DNA from: Actinomyces viscosus
GTDB taxonomy: Bacteria > Actinomycetota > Actinomycetes > Actinomycetales > Actinomycetaceae
Assembly: GCF_900637975.1 (NCBI RefSeq)
Contig: NZ_LR134477.1
Span: 1,798,001-1,862,000 of the forward strand
Length of the DNA: 64,000 nt
Direction: 5' to 3'
Position 1 is the first letter of the stretch. Every line of letters starts with the position of its first letter. Below, piece by piece: positions 1 through 9,364 of the stretch. The translations under genes and the position numbers were made by a program. The notes under the pieces are model-generated. The model was not told where the DNA came from. It did no database searches and saw only the letters and a program-made list of their open reading frames with translations.

Positions 1-36
1 GATCGGCTTGGCGGCGGGGATGAACTCGCGTGACAT
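1..36 (-). CDS. DegT/DnrJ/EryC1/StrS-type aminotransferase, N-terminal fragment (cut by window edge)
   Basis: Only the first 12 codons lie in the window, reading MSREFIPAAKPI from an ATG at 36-34. That opening resembles the N-terminus of PLP-dependent sugar aminotransferases of the DegT/WecE family. The ATG overlaps the stop codon of the upstream acetyltransferase in an ATGA arrangement, so the two are translationally coupled. An acetyltransferase plus aminotransferase pair is what N-acetylated amino-sugar pathways of the Wlb/Wbp type use. The identification is an inference from a very short stretch and from context. Confidence 0.5.
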   Translation of the reverse strand, partial: MSREFIPAAKPI

Positions 37-674
37 CAGTGGGTGACCTCTCGGATGGTGATGGACTCGGGGCCCGACTCGGTCCCGGTGCCGGATTCTT
101 GGTACAGGGTCCCGGTGACGGGGCAGCGCCAGCGCCGGAGGCCGTCGGGACCGGGATCGGCGGGAGTGAGCGGCTCGCCGGCGCGCCCGACCCAGCCGAT
201 GCGGCGGGCCGGAACCCCGGCGACCAGGGCGTGGGCGGGGACGTCCTTGGTGACGACGGCGCCGGCGGCCACCGTGGCCCAGGCGCCCACGTGCACCGGG
301 GCGACGCACACGGCGCGGGCGCCGATCGAGGCGCCCTCGTCGATGGTGACCCCCACGGGCTCCCAGTCGTCGGCCGACTTGCGCGTGCCGTCGGGGTTGA
401 CGGCCCGGGGGAAGTGGTCGTTGGTCAGGGTGACCGCCGGGCCGATGAAGACGCCGTCGGCCAGCCGGGCGGGCTCGTAGACCAGGGCGTAGTTCTGCAC
501 CTTGCAGCTGTCCCCCATGACCACGCCCTCACCGATGTAGGCGCCGCGGCCCACGATGCAGTCCCGGCCGAGGACGGCGTGCTCGCGAACCTGGGCGAGG
601 TGCCAGATGCTGGTGCCATCTCCGAGGGTGGCGTCCTCGGAGACGTCGGCTGACGGGGCGATTCGGGTAGCCAC
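36..674 (-). CDS. Left-handed beta-helix (hexapeptide repeat) sugar N-acetyltransferase
   Basis: A 212-residue protein of the WlbB/WbpD type, which use acetyl-CoA to acetylate the 3-amino group of a UDP-sugar. Imperfect hexapeptide repeats run through most of it (for example ATLGDG, CIVGRG, YIGEGV, ASIGAR, ATVAAG), ending in the GVPARRIGWV turn typical of the family. The GTG at 674 is chosen because AGGAG lies six bases upstream; the open frame continues to 884 but that extension is low-complexity Pro/Arg and lacks the fold. The stop overlaps the ATG of the next gene, an apparent sugar aminotransferase, which supports a role in surface-glycan precursor synthesis. The exact substrate is not visible. 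Confidence 0.82.
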   Translation of the reverse strand: MATRIAPSADVSEDATLGDGTSIWHLAQVREHAVLGRDCIVGRGAYIGEGVVMGDSCKVQNYALVYEPARLADGVFIGPAVTLTNDHFPRAVNPDGTRKSADDWEPVGVTIDEGASIGARAVCVAPVHVGAWATVAAGAVVTKDVPAHALVAGVPARRIGWVGRAGEPLTPADPGPDGLRRWRCPVTGTLYQESGTGTESGPESITIREVTH

Positions 675-925
675 GGCGACTCCTGTGCGGACGGCCCGGG
701 CCGCCCTGACGGTCGAGTGAGGCCGGTCAACCTGCTGGTTGCCGGGGCCGTGCCACTCCGGTCGCCGGGGCGGCGGGCGCTGCACGACCGGCCCCATCCT
801 AGGGGACGCGCCGGTCTCAGACGACGCCGGGACGTGACCGGAACGAGACCTACCCCACCCGGGCCCGGAGGTCCGGGGCGTCACACACCGGACGGAGCCC
901 AGTCGTCGCGTGCGAGAATGCAGCG

Positions 926-1642
926 GTGACTACCTCCAACGCGACACGGGCCGACGAGCCCGTCCCGGTGCCTCAGATCACCGACGCCTGGCTCGTCATC
1001 CCCCTGTACAACGAGGCGACCGTCGTGCGCGAGGTCATCTCCCAGGCCCGCGAGATCTTCCCCTACGTCGTCGTCGTCGATGACGGATCCAAGGACGACT
1101 CGGCCCGGGAGGCGGCCGCCGCGGGGGGCATCGTCGTGCGCCATCCGGTCAACCTCGGTCAGGGCGCGGCGCTGCAGACCGGTTTCTCCTACGTCCTGGA
1201 GAAGACGAACGCCGACTACGTCGTCACCTTCGACGCCGACGGCCAGCACTCCGCGACCGATGCCGCCGCCATGGTCGCCGCGGCGCGCGAGGAGGGGCTC
1301 GCCGTCGTGCTCGGGTCGCGGTTCCTGGAGGGACCCTCCCCGGTCGGCTGGCTCAAGCGGCTCGTCCTGCGCACGGCCGCGGCGGTCAGCTCCCGCACCT
1401 CCGGCATGCGGCTGACCGACGCCCACAACGGCCTGCGAGTCATCCGCCGCGACGTCCTGGCGCGCCTCGACCTCAAGCAGAACCGGATGGCTCACGCCAG
1501 CGAGATCATCCGCCAGATCGGCGCCACCGGCCTGCCCTGGCGCGAGTTCCCGGTGCACATCGTCTACACCGAGTACTCCCGCTCCAAGGGCCAGTCCCTG
1601 TGGAACTCGGTCAACATCCTGGTCGACCTGCTCTTCTCCTGA
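926..1642 (+). CDS. Family 2 glycosyltransferase (DPM1/polyprenyl-phosphate sugar transferase type)
   Basis: A 238-residue single-domain GT-A glycosyltransferase. Visible motifs are VIPLYNE (24-30), the nucleotide-binding DDGS (52-55) and the metal-binding DADG (103-106). There are no clear membrane helices, so it probably works at the inner membrane face on a lipid-linked acceptor. Proteins of this shape next to a DUF2304 protein form a common actinobacterial pair in envelope polysaccharide loci. The GTG start gives an N-terminus close to the first beta strand. The next gene follows after 38 bases. Donor and acceptor cannot be read from sequence. Confidence 0.85.
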   Translation: MTTSNATRADEPVPVPQITDAWLVIPLYNEATVVREVISQAREIFPYVVVVDDGSKDDSAREAAAAGGIVVRHPVNLGQGAALQTGFSYVLEKTNADYVVTFDADGQHSATDAAAMVAAAREEGLAVVLGSRFLEGPSPVGWLKRLVLRTAAAVSSRTSGMRLTDAHNGLRVIRRDVLARLDLKQNRMAHASEIIRQIGATGLPWREFPVHIVYTEYSRSKGQSLWNSVNILVDLLFS

Positions 1643-1680
1643 GCACTCTCTCCTGAGCCCGGCACGGAAGGCACGGACCC

Positions 1681-2106
1681 ATGATTCATCAGTTCGCCAC
1701 CCAGGTCGTTCCGACCACGAACCACCAGTTCTTCATCCAGGCCGCCCTCATCGTGGCCGTGGCGGCCGTGGGCTGGATGATGCTGCGCACTCCGGGCGGA
1801 GCCCGGCATCAGGCCGGCCGACGGTTGGCCACCCTGGCCTTCGTGGCCTTCGCCATCTTCACCATCGCCTTCCCCTCGGTGACGACCTCGATCGCGCACC
1901 GGGTGGGGGTCGGACGAGGCGCGGACCTGCTGCTGTACGCCCTGGTCATCGCCTTCCTGGCGCAGATCCTCTCCTCCTTCCGCCGCAACGGCGCACGCGA
2001 GCGGCAGATCACGCACCTGGCCCGGCGGATCGCCCTGGACGAGGCCCCCGAGCCGCCCGCCGCGGCCAGGCTCACGCCCGAGCACGAGGCCCCTCGCGAA
2101 CGGTGA
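1681..2106 (+). CDS. DUF2304 family small membrane protein
   Basis: A 141-residue protein with three predicted membrane helices (about residues 18-36, 48-65 and 78-98) and a short polar C-terminal tail rich in Glu, Arg and Pro. It matches the DUF2304 family in size, topology and position directly downstream of a GT2 glycosyltransferase. Family function is unknown; a role as membrane partner of the upstream transferase is an inference from gene pairing. It converges on the minus-strand glycosyltransferase that ends at 2130. Confidence 0.75.
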   Translation: MIHQFATQVVPTTNHQFFIQAALIVAVAAVGWMMLRTPGGARHQAGRRLATLAFVAFAIFTIAFPSVTTSIAHRVGVGRGADLLLYALVIAFLAQILSSFRRNGARERQITHLARRIALDEAPEPPAAARLTPEHEAPRER

Positions 2107-2129
2107 GCCGGTAGCGGGCCCCTGCCCCG

Positions 2130-3182
2130 TCAGCGTCGAGAGGCCCGGACCTCGAGCTCCTCGCGCAGGCGCAGCCCGCCGGAGAGCACCCAGCGCACCG
2201 GCGCCTGCCACGGCGCGTCGTAGACCCCCGACAGGTAGTGCCGGGCCGATGCGTGGTGGGCGCGGATCATCTTCTCGGGGCGGGCCTTCCAGCTCGCCCC
2301 CTGCTCGTGGATGACGACGGAGTCGTAGACCTGCACGTTGAGCCAGCCGGCCCTGCCGACCCGCTCGCCGAGGTCCACGTCCTCGAAGAACATGAAGTAG
2401 TCGTCGTCGAATCCCCCCAGGCGCCTCCAGGCGGCCGCCGGCAGCAGCAGGCAGGCCCCCGAGAGCCACCCCACCGTCCGCGACCCGCCCGAGCCCGAGT
2501 GGTCGGCGGTGTGGTAGGCGGCGGAGAAGGGGTTGCTCGGCCATATCCTGCCCAGGACGGCGTGACCGGCGCCCTTGACCAGCGAGGGCAGGGCGCGCCC
2601 GGAGGGGTAGACGGTGCCGTCGGTGTTGAGCAGGAGCGGCCCGAGGCAGCCGGCCGTCGGGTTGGCCAGGCCCGCGTCGATGAGGGCGTCGAGGCTGCCC
2701 GGCTGCCAGACGAGGTCGGGGTTGGCCACCACGACCCAGTCCTCCTGAAGGTCGGCGGCCGCCAGGTTGGCACCGGCCCCGTAGCCGAGGTTGGTTCCGT
2801 CGCCGACGACGCGGGCGCCGTGGCGCTCGGCCGCGGCGGTGACGACGTCGTGCTCGGTCCCGTTGTCGGCGATGACGACGGTGAGCCGACGCGCCGTCGC
2901 CGTGGCCAGGGAGGCCAGGAAGCGCTCGAGCTCCTCACCCGGGTTGAAGGCCACCGTCACCACCCGCACGCTCTGATCGTCGGGAGCGTCGGGGACCAGC
3001 GCACCTTCCGAGGGCCGTTCCGACAAGCTGTCCGGTTGGCTGTTTTCACCAACCGGTCGTCCGTCCGTCTGTCGCTCAGGAGAGGCAATGGCCTGAGGGG
3101 CGGAGGGCTCGCCTACCGGATTCGGGGTGCTGCCGGGAGCGCTTGAGGCAAAGGCTGGCGTGGGTTCCACAACATTGGTCAC
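2130..3182 (-). CDS. Family 2 glycosyltransferase, rhamnosyltransferase (WbbL)-like
   Basis: A 350-residue GT2 enzyme. The first 70 or so residues are a low-complexity Pro/Ser/Glu leader, followed by VRVVTVAFNPG and the GT-A fold with ADNG, NLGYGAGAN, ANPD and the FFEDVDL motif of the rhamnosyltransferase branch. Actinobacterial WbbL attaches rhamnose from dTDP-rhamnose to decaprenyl-PP-GlcNAc when the wall polymer linker is made; nearby LCP ligases fit such a role, but the sugar is inferred. Start is GTG at 3182. It is divergent from the LCP gene at 3302. Confidence 0.8.
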   Translation of the reverse strand: MTNVVEPTPAFASSAPGSTPNPVGEPSAPQAIASPERQTDGRPVGENSQPDSLSERPSEGALVPDAPDDQSVRVVTVAFNPGEELERFLASLATATARRLTVVIADNGTEHDVVTAAAERHGARVVGDGTNLGYGAGANLAAADLQEDWVVVANPDLVWQPGSLDALIDAGLANPTAGCLGPLLLNTDGTVYPSGRALPSLVKGAGHAVLGRIWPSNPFSAAYHTADHSGSGGSRTVGWLSGACLLLPAAAWRRLGGFDDDYFMFFEDVDLGERVGRAGWLNVQVYDSVVIHEQGASWKARPEKMIRAHHASARHYLSGVYDAPWQAPVRWVLSGGLRLREELEVRASRR

Positions 3183-3288
3183 GGAAAGAGCCTAGCGCTG
3201 TGACCGACGTGAGAGGCTTCACCCCTCTCGGGACGAATCTCATGCAACAGGTGTAGGAAGACCCATATAGATCTCCCCAGTGATTCCC

Positions 3289-3294
3289 TATCAT
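3289..3294 (+). promoter_or_regulatory. Possible -10 box of a leaderless promoter
   Basis: TATCAT lies seven bases before the GTG start of the first LCP gene, with no recognisable ribosome binding site between them. This spacing would put the transcription start at or next to the start codon, a leaderless arrangement common in actinobacteria. No good -35 box is visible. Confidence 0.3.
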
Positions 3295-3301
3295 CGCTCC
3301 C

Positions 3302-4567
3302 GTGCCTCAGTTCAGTAAGCCGCGCGCGCGGCACTCCTCCAAAGAGCTCGGACGCCGCCTGGCCCGCCGAGCAGGGCTCAGCGTCCTGGCGGTGATGCTG
3401 TTCGTCGTCTCGGCCGCGGGCTTCGCATGGCACAACATCCAGTCGCGTATCACCTGGTACAACGTCGACAGCATCCTCTCCGAGGAGGACCGGCCCGGCA
3501 CCAAGCCGCCGGACAGCTATGACGGCCGGGCCGTCAACCTGCTGGTCCTGGGCACCGACTCCCGTTCCGGGGACAACAACGTGGACGGTTCCGAGGGCAG
3601 TGACGAGGTCTCCGTGGCCCGCTCCGACACGGCGCTCGTCATGCACATCTCCGCCGATCGCAAGCGCATTGAGGCCGTCTCCATCCCCCGCGACACGCTG
3701 GTGGACATCCCCGAGTGCACGAGCCTCGACGGTGAGACCACCGGCGCCGAGGAGGACGGCCAGTTCAACTCCGCCTTCGCCAACGGAGCCGGCACCGGCA
3801 ACGACAAGAAGGCCGTCGCCTCAGGGGCGACCTGCACCCTCAAGACCGTGGAGAAGATGACGGGCATCCGCATCGACGACTTCGTCGTCGTCGACTTCAA
3901 CGGGCTGTCCAAGGTGGTCGACTCCCTCGGAGGCGTGCACGTGCAGGTGGACGAGGCCATTGACGACTCCGAGTACACCGGTTTGCAGCTCGATGCGGGC
4001 TGCCAGAAGCTGGATGGCCAGACCGCACTGCAGTACGCCCGCGTCCGCCACGGCGTCGGCGACGGCTCGGACATCTCCCGCATCTCCCGCCAGCAGAAGC
4101 TCATGAACGCCATGGCCTCCAAGGCGCTGTCCTCCAACGTGCTCACCCAGTCCGGCTTCCTGACCAGCACCCTGGAGACCCTCACCACCTCGGAGCACAT
4201 CGGCCAGATCGGGAACCTGTCGGGCCTGGCCTACTCCGTCCAGGGCGTCGGCATGGACAAGATCAACTTCATCACCATGCCCAACGAGGCGGCGGCCGAC
4301 GAGAACCGCGTCATTCCCACCGAGAACGCCAAGAAGGTCTGGAAGGCGCTCAAGGAGGACAAGCCTGTTCCCGCCGACGCCGCAGCGCCGGCCACGACGG
4401 ACGCGGGCGCCGCCACGGACGGCTCCGCCGCCTCGCAGGAGGCCCCCGAGGGGGCTGAGGCCGATGAGGGAACCACGGCGCCGGCGCCCCAGACACAGGC
4501 GCCTCAGACGGGCTCCTCCTCCCAGCAGCCCGCCGCGAAACCGAGCGCTCAGACCTGCCCTGCCTGA
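3302..4567 (+). CDS. LytR-CpsA-Psr (LCP) family cell-wall polymer ligase
   Basis: A 421-residue membrane-anchored protein. A short Arg/Lys-rich N-terminus is followed by one membrane helix (about 25-45) and an extracellular LCP domain (about 75-310) with NLLVLGTDSR, IPRDTLVDIP, NSAFANG, GLSKVVDSLGGV and YARVRH motifs. LCP enzymes move glycopolymers from undecaprenyl diphosphate to peptidoglycan; the conserved Arg and Asp residues of those motifs bind the pyrophosphate. The last 75 residues are a low-complexity Ala/Glu/Gln/Pro tail. A second LCP gene begins 15 bases downstream, so the two are probably cotranscribed. GTG start. Confidence 0.9.
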   Translation: MPQFSKPRARHSSKELGRRLARRAGLSVLAVMLFVVSAAGFAWHNIQSRITWYNVDSILSEEDRPGTKPPDSYDGRAVNLLVLGTDSRSGDNNVDGSEGSDEVSVARSDTALVMHISADRKRIEAVSIPRDTLVDIPECTSLDGETTGAEEDGQFNSAFANGAGTGNDKKAVASGATCTLKTVEKMTGIRIDDFVVVDFNGLSKVVDSLGGVHVQVDEAIDDSEYTGLQLDAGCQKLDGQTALQYARVRHGVGDGSDISRISRQQKLMNAMASKALSSNVLTQSGFLTSTLETLTTSEHIGQIGNLSGLAYSVQGVGMDKINFITMPNEAAADENRVIPTENAKKVWKALKEDKPVPADAAAPATTDAGAATDGSAASQEAPEGAEADEGTTAPAPQTQAPQTGSSSQQPAAKPSAQTCPA

Positions 4568-4582
4568 GGCAGAATCATAGGC

Positions 4583-6088
4583 GTGACCCCGACAGACGAC
4601 TCGCTTCCACCCTCGATCACCCCCGGCTCCGGCGGGGGCAGGCCCCAGCGCCGGCAGCGTCCCATCGACGCCGTCAACCAGCGCAGCCGCGAGCGCGCAG
4701 AGGCGCCTCGAGATGAGGCCGGCGCCGCCTCCGAACCCGCCGGCGGCTCGCCGCGACGCCCGGCCTCGTCGGCCTCCGCCTCTCAGCCCCAGCGGCACTC
4801 AGTCCTGGGACGTCAGAACGGCGGCGAATCGTCCCCCTCTCAGCAGTCATCACGACAGGCATCACAGGCGGCCCAGCAGCCCCCCTCGGTTCAGCCACGT
4901 CGAAGCGGGGCTCCGTCCCAGTCTCAACGTGGCAGTCACGCCCGAGCCGGCTCCAGCGCGGTGCCCCTGGAGTCGGGCGCCGACGGCCGCGGCGCCGGGC
5001 CCGAGCGCACTCAGGCGATGCCCGCCCGGCGCGACACCTATCCCGTGGGAGCCCGGGCCCTTCAGTCCCCGGAGGAGCCCGTCCTGGTCAGGCCGGCACC
5101 CGAGCCGGAGCCACCGCGTCGGCCGAAGCGGCCCCGGCCGAGCTGGCGCCGGATCCTGCGCTGGACGATCGTCGTCATCGTCGTCGTCCTGGCGCTCATC
5201 GCGGCTCGGGTCGCCTGGTTGTGGCACGACGTCTCCTCACAGCTCCACCGGGTCGACGCCCTGTCCGGAGCCGCGGACACGCCGGGTGAGACCTGGCTCA
5301 TCGTCGGCTCGGACGCACGCGGCGGCGTCATCCAGGATGATACCGAGGGTGCCCGCGCCGACTCCGTCATGCTGCTGCACCGGGCGGAGAACGGACAGAC
5401 GAGCCTGACCTCCTTGCCGCGCGACACCTTCGTGGACATCCCCGAGTACGGGGAGAACAAGATCAACGCGGCCTACTCCTTCGGCGGCCCCAAGCTGCTG
5501 GTTCAGACCGTGGAGCAGCTCTCCGGTCTGACGGTCGACCACTATGTGGAGGTCGGGATGACCGGCGTCTCGGAGATGGTCGACGCCGTCGGCGGGGTGG
5601 AGCTCTGCTGGTCGTCCGATGTCGCCGACGAGGACTCGGGGATGGTCTGGGACACCTCTCAGGGCGAGTGCCAGACGGTGGACGGGACGAAGGCGCTGGC
5701 CTACTCTCGGATGCGCAAGTCCGACCCGACCGGTGACGTCGGGCGCGGGCTGCGTCAGCGGGCCGTCATCTCCGCGGTGGTGTCCAAGGCGGCCTCTCCG
5801 TACACCGCCGTCTCCTTCTCGCGCCAGGACGCCCTGGTCGACGCCGGCACGAACGCCCTGACGGTGGATGAGAGCACCGGCAACCTGGGGATCGCCAGGA
5901 TGGTACTGGCCTTCCGCTCGGCCTCCGGTGACGGCCTGACCGGTGCCCCGCCCATCGAGGACACGGCCTACACCCCCGACGACGCCGATATCGGGGAGGC
6001 GGTGCTGCTGCAGGACACGACCGCGCCGGACTTCTTCTCCAAGCTGCGCGACGGAAAGCTGACGGCAGCGGACTTCAACCAGGCCTGA
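4583..6088 (+). CDS. LytR-CpsA-Psr (LCP) family cell-wall polymer ligase with long cytoplasmic region
   Basis: A 501-residue second LCP protein. Residues 1-190 are disordered, rich in Gln/Ser/Arg/Pro, and end in a basic stretch before one membrane helix (about 193-213). The extracellular LCP domain follows, with TWLIVGSDARGG, LPRDTFVDIP, INAAYSFGG, MVDAVGGV and AYSRMR. It shares the catalytic architecture of the upstream LCP protein but not its C-terminal tail. Length of the cytoplasmic part suggests regulation, for instance by phosphorylation, which is only an inference. GTG start at 4583. It ends just before a strong hairpin terminator shared with galE. Confidence 0.9.
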   Translation: MTPTDDSLPPSITPGSGGGRPQRRQRPIDAVNQRSRERAEAPRDEAGAASEPAGGSPRRPASSASASQPQRHSVLGRQNGGESSPSQQSSRQASQAAQQPPSVQPRRSGAPSQSQRGSHARAGSSAVPLESGADGRGAGPERTQAMPARRDTYPVGARALQSPEEPVLVRPAPEPEPPRRPKRPRPSWRRILRWTIVVIVVVLALIAARVAWLWHDVSSQLHRVDALSGAADTPGETWLIVGSDARGGVIQDDTEGARADSVMLLHRAENGQTSLTSLPRDTFVDIPEYGENKINAAYSFGGPKLLVQTVEQLSGLTVDHYVEVGMTGVSEMVDAVGGVELCWSSDVADEDSGMVWDTSQGECQTVDGTKALAYSRMRKSDPTGDVGRGLRQRAVISAVVSKAASPYTAVSFSRQDALVDAGTNALTVDESTGNLGIARMVLAFRSASGDGLTGAPPIEDTAYTPDDADIGEAVLLQDTTAPDFFSKLRDGKLTAADFNQA

Positions 6089-6109
6089 TACGCCGAACGC
6101 GTGACGGCT

Positions 6110-6153
6110 GCGGGCGGGCCGGCACCCCCGATCAGGGGTGCCGGCCCGCCCGC
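6110..6153. terminator. Strong bidirectional hairpin terminator
   Basis: A perfect 19-bp inverted repeat (arms 6110-6128 and 6135-6153) with a 6-base loop, almost entirely G/C, sits between the convergent LCP gene and galE. There is no long T run, which is usual for high-GC actinobacterial terminators. Position between two converging genes supports a bidirectional role. Confidence 0.85.
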
Positions 6154-6184
6154 GTGGGTCTCCGATCCGGTCGGACGCGGCCGT

Positions 6185-7174
6185 TCAGGCGAAGTGGGGC
6201 CGGTTGGGGTCAGCCTGCCAGGAGGTGTAGGAGGAGGTGACGATGTCGTCCAGGTCGTGCTCGGCCCGCCAGCCCAGGACCTCGCCGATACGGGTGGCGT
6301 TGCCGATGAGCTGGGGCGGGTCGCCCGCACGCCGGGCCAGCTCCTCCGGCTCCAGGTCCAGCCCCGTGGAGGCGATCACCCTGGAGACGACCTCGCGCAC
6401 CGAGGCGCCCTGACCGGTACCGACGTTGAAGACGTGCTCGGCCATCTCCTGACCACCGGCCAGGTAGTCCAGGGCGGCGATATGGGCGACGGCGAGGTCC
6501 TTGACGTGGATGTAGTCGCGCACGCAGGTGCCGTCGGGGGTCGGGTAATCGGTGCCAAAGATCTTGGGGGTCTCTCCCCTGGAGAGGCGGTCGAGGACCA
6601 TGGGGATGAGGTTGAGGGTGGCCATGTCTCCCAGGTCGTCCCAGCCGGCGCCGGCGACGTTGAAGTAGCGCAGGCCGGCCCAGCGCAGCCCCCAGGCCTT
6701 CTCGGCGTCGGCCATCATCCACTCGCCGATGAGCTTGGTCTCGCCGTAGGGGTTGATGGGGCGGCAATCGATGTCCTCGGGCACGACCTCCACCGGGGGC
6801 ATGCCGTAGACGGCCGCCGAGGAGGAGAAGATCATCTGGTTGACGCCGGCTCTCTCCATGGCCAGCAGCACGTTCGCCAGGCCGCCCACGTTCTGCTGGT
6901 AGTACCAGGCCGGGCGCTCCACGGACTCGCCCACCTGCTTGCGGGCGGCGAAGTGAATGACGGCGGTGACGCCGCGCGAGCTCATGACCTCGGCAAGGGC
7001 CTCAGGGGCCTGGCCGTCGGCAACATCGAGCTCGACCAGGGCGGCACCCTTGACTCGCTCCGGCGTCCCGTAGGAGAGATCGTCGACGACGACGACATCC
7101 TCCCCGCGCTCGAGGAGAAGTCGGACCACGTGCGCGCCGATGTAGCCGGCGCCTCCAGCAACGAGAATGCTCAT
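6185..7174 (-). CDS. galE: UDP-glucose 4-epimerase
   Basis: A 329-residue extended short-chain dehydrogenase. The NAD-binding glycine motif GGAGYIGAHV opens the protein (7-16), DDLSYG follows the second strand, and the catalytic Ser-Tyr-Lys set appears as SSSAAVYG (117-124) and Y143xxxK147. FNVAGA and the C-terminal VRDYIHVKDLAVAH are characteristic GalE motifs. It interconverts UDP-glucose and UDP-galactose (and may accept GlcNAc forms) for surface glycans, matching the neighbouring envelope genes. It stands alone on the minus strand with 200 bases of non-coding DNA upstream. Confidence 0.95.
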   Translation of the reverse strand: MSILVAGGAGYIGAHVVRLLLERGEDVVVVDDLSYGTPERVKGAALVELDVADGQAPEALAEVMSSRGVTAVIHFAARKQVGESVERPAWYYQQNVGGLANVLLAMERAGVNQMIFSSSAAVYGMPPVEVVPEDIDCRPINPYGETKLIGEWMMADAEKAWGLRWAGLRYFNVAGAGWDDLGDMATLNLIPMVLDRLSRGETPKIFGTDYPTPDGTCVRDYIHVKDLAVAHIAALDYLAGGQEMAEHVFNVGTGQGASVREVVSRVIASTGLDLEPEELARRAGDPPQLIGNATRIGEVLGWRAEHDLDDIVTSSYTSWQADPNRPHFA

Positions 7175-7376
7175 GTCCCCAGTCTACACACGATCCCCCA
7201 GAATCGAACAGAAACGAACTTTGAGATCAATGCGTCATCGAGGTCCTCGCGCACCGGGGTCCTTCCAACGTCATTCCTGTGGGCACCGAGGGACTGACGC
7301 GCTCACCGCAGGCCGAGGAATACCGAGGAATACGGCGACCACGCAGCGGACACGCCTTCGCGCGGTCGGTTGATCA

Positions 7377-7931
7377 TCAACTCTGCAGGCGCTCGCGCAG
7401 AGCGGCGCCCTTGGCATGGGCCACCTCACCCAGGTCCTTCTGGAAGTCGCGCATCGCCGCAGCCAGGCGCGCGGCCTCCTCACCCGGACCGGAGGCGAGG
7501 ATCCGTGCCGCCAGCAGCCCGGCGTTGCGGGCACCGCCGATGGAGACGGTGGCCACCGGCACCCCGGCGGGCATCTGCACGATGGAGAGCAGGGAGTCCA
7601 TGCCGTCGAGGTACTTCAGTGGCACCGGCACCCCGATGACCGGCAGCTCGGTGACGGCTGCCAGCATCCCGGGCAGGTGCGCCGCTCCCCCGGCACCGGC
7701 GATGATGACCCGTAGCCCCCGCCCAGCGGCGGCGCGCCCGTAGTCGATCATCTCGGTGGGCATGCGGTGGGCGGAGACGACGTCGACCTCGTAGGCCACG
7801 CCGAACTCGTCGAGCACGTCGGCGGCGGCGCCCATGACCGGCCAGTCCGAGTCCGAGCCCATGACGATGCCGACCACCGGCCGAGTCGTACCTGCCTTCA
7901 TTCCTGCCTTCATTGCGCTGCTCTCGCTCAT
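7377..7931 (-). CDS. purE: N5-carboxyaminoimidazole ribonucleotide mutase
   Basis: A 184-residue class I PurE. Seen directly are GSDSDWPVM (substrate phosphate binding), SAHRMP with the catalytic His, and GGAAHLPGM. It converts N5-CAIR to CAIR in de novo purine synthesis, working on the product of PurK. purK lies 68 bases upstream on the same strand, giving the usual purK-purE order. The N-terminal 17 residues ([17 protein letters not shown]) may include an alternative start; the fold begins at [12 protein letters not shown]. Confidence 0.95.
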   Translation of the reverse strand: MSESSAMKAGMKAGTTRPVVGIVMGSDSDWPVMGAAADVLDEFGVAYEVDVVSAHRMPTEMIDYGRAAAGRGLRVIIAGAGGAAHLPGMLAAVTELPVIGVPVPLKYLDGMDSLLSIVQMPAGVPVATVSIGGARNAGLLAARILASGPGEEAARLAAAMRDFQKDLGEVAHAKGAALRERLQS

Positions 7932-7999
7932 ACGCCGCCCCTGTCTCTGAGTGCTGTGTTGCTGTGTGTTAGCCGTGCGCGGTGTCCCCGGGTCCCGGC

Positions 8000-9295
8000 T
8001 CAGGCGTCCCCGCGCAGGATGGCGACGACCTCGCGCGCCTGCTCGACGACCTCACCGACCTCCTGGTCCGGCCCGACCGTCATGTTGACGTGCCCGAGCT
8101 TGCGCCCGGGACGCCACTGCTTGCCGTAGAGGTGGATCCGTGCGTCCGGCTGGGCGGCCATGGCCCGAGCCAGGGCGTCGGCACCGGGCCGGTGCCGCCC
8201 GCCGATGAGGTTGACCATGATGGTGGTGGGCGCCGTCGCGTCAGCGGCGCCCAGCGGCAGGTCGAGCACCGCCCGCAGGTGCTGGGCGAACTGGCTGGTG
8301 ACGGCCCCGTCCTGGGTCCAGTGCCCGGAGTTGTGGGGGCGCATCGCCAGCTCGTTGACATACAACCGCGTAGGCTCCCCGAAGGTCTCAACGGCGAAGA
8401 GCTCGACGGCGAGCACCCCGGTCACCCCGGCGCGCTCCGCCACTGCCCGTCCGATGAGCTCGGCCTCCTCGACGGCGGCCGAGTCGAGACCGGGCGCCGG
8501 AGCCAGGACCTCGGCGCACATGCCGTCCTCCTGAACCGTCTGGGCCACCGGCCACACCGCGATCCGCCCGCTGGGGGTGCGGGCCAGCAGGACGGCCAGC
8601 TCGCGGGTGAAGGGGATGGCCTGCTCCACCAGGAGGCTGGTCACCGCGGCCCCGCCGAGGCTGCCTCCCCCGCCGGCCCCCTGGCCGTCGGTCTGACCGG
8701 CGCGGGCCCGCGCCACCGAGGCGATCCACTCGGCGGCCTCGCCCTCACGCAGGGACTCGGGGCTGCGCACGAGCAGGACCCCGTGGCCATCGTAGCCGCC
8801 GCGCGGTGTCTTGAGCACCACGGGCCAGCCGTGCTCGCCGGCGAATGCCGCGATGGCGTCGGTCATCTGCTCGGCGGTCTCCTGCTGCGGTCCACCGACC
8901 TCGACCCAGGCGGGCTGGGGGATCCCGACCTCGCTCATCGCCCGGCGCATGGCCAGCTTGTCGCGGGCCAGCTCAAGGGCCTGCGGCGCGGGCTGGACGC
9001 TGACGCCCTCGGCCTGGAGACGCTCCAGGAGGTCGGCGTCCTGGTGCTCGTGCTCGAAGGTGAGGACCGCGGCCGGCTCACCACCGGGCGCCTCGGTGCC
9101 GTCACCGGCGACGACGGCGCGCACGGCCGCCTCGTCGTCGGCCGCGCCGACGGGGGCGTCAGGGGTCACCTGGCCGGTGGAGCCGTCAGCGACCTCCACC
9201 AGGGCCCTCAGGTGGATACCCAGGGCGCTGGCCTCCTCCTGCATCATGCGGGCCAGCTGCCCGCCTCCGATCACGGCAACAATGGGTGCGCTCAC
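8000..9295 (-). CDS. purK: N5-carboxyaminoimidazole ribonucleotide synthase
   Basis: A 431-residue ATP-grasp enzyme that carboxylates AIR with bicarbonate and ATP in purine synthesis. The N-terminus [13 protein letters not shown] is the PurK signature, followed by the ATP-grasp lysine and glycine loop ([14 protein letters not shown]) and the C-terminal [14 protein letters not shown] motif. GTG at 9295 is selected because the fold begins at once; longer in-frame extension to 9580 overlaps the divergent gene and has no homology. The insert [12 protein letters not shown] (mid-protein) is a low-complexity loop not usual for the family. Confidence 0.94.
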   Translation of the reverse strand: MSAPIVAVIGGGQLARMMQEEASALGIHLRALVEVADGSTGQVTPDAPVGAADDEAAVRAVVAGDGTEAPGGEPAAVLTFEHEHQDADLLERLQAEGVSVQPAPQALELARDKLAMRRAMSEVGIPQPAWVEVGGPQQETAEQMTDAIAAFAGEHGWPVVLKTPRGGYDGHGVLLVRSPESLREGEAAEWIASVARARAGQTDGQGAGGGGSLGGAAVTSLLVEQAIPFTRELAVLLARTPSGRIAVWPVAQTVQEDGMCAEVLAPAPGLDSAAVEEAELIGRAVAERAGVTGVLAVELFAVETFGEPTRLYVNELAMRPHNSGHWTQDGAVTSQFAQHLRAVLDLPLGAADATAPTTIMVNLIGGRHRPGADALARAMAAQPDARIHLYGKQWRPGRKLGHVNMTVGPDQEVGEVVEQAREVVAILRGDA

Positions 9296-9364
9296 GCCCC
9301 CAAGGCTACCCGCCCCCAGCAAGCCCTCACCGCAGGCGGCGGGCGAGACCGTAGGGTGGAGTCC

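Noticed and set aside
1564..2544. A 326-codon minus-strand frame across the DUF2304 gene and the end of the next gene
   Set aside because: It is antisense or out of frame to two supported genes, and its translation is low-complexity Gly/Arg/Pro.
7982..9364. Long plus-strand extension of the mannosyltransferase frame
   Set aside because: It lies entirely opposite purK. The real protein starts at GTG 9365, where hydrophobic and family sequence begins.
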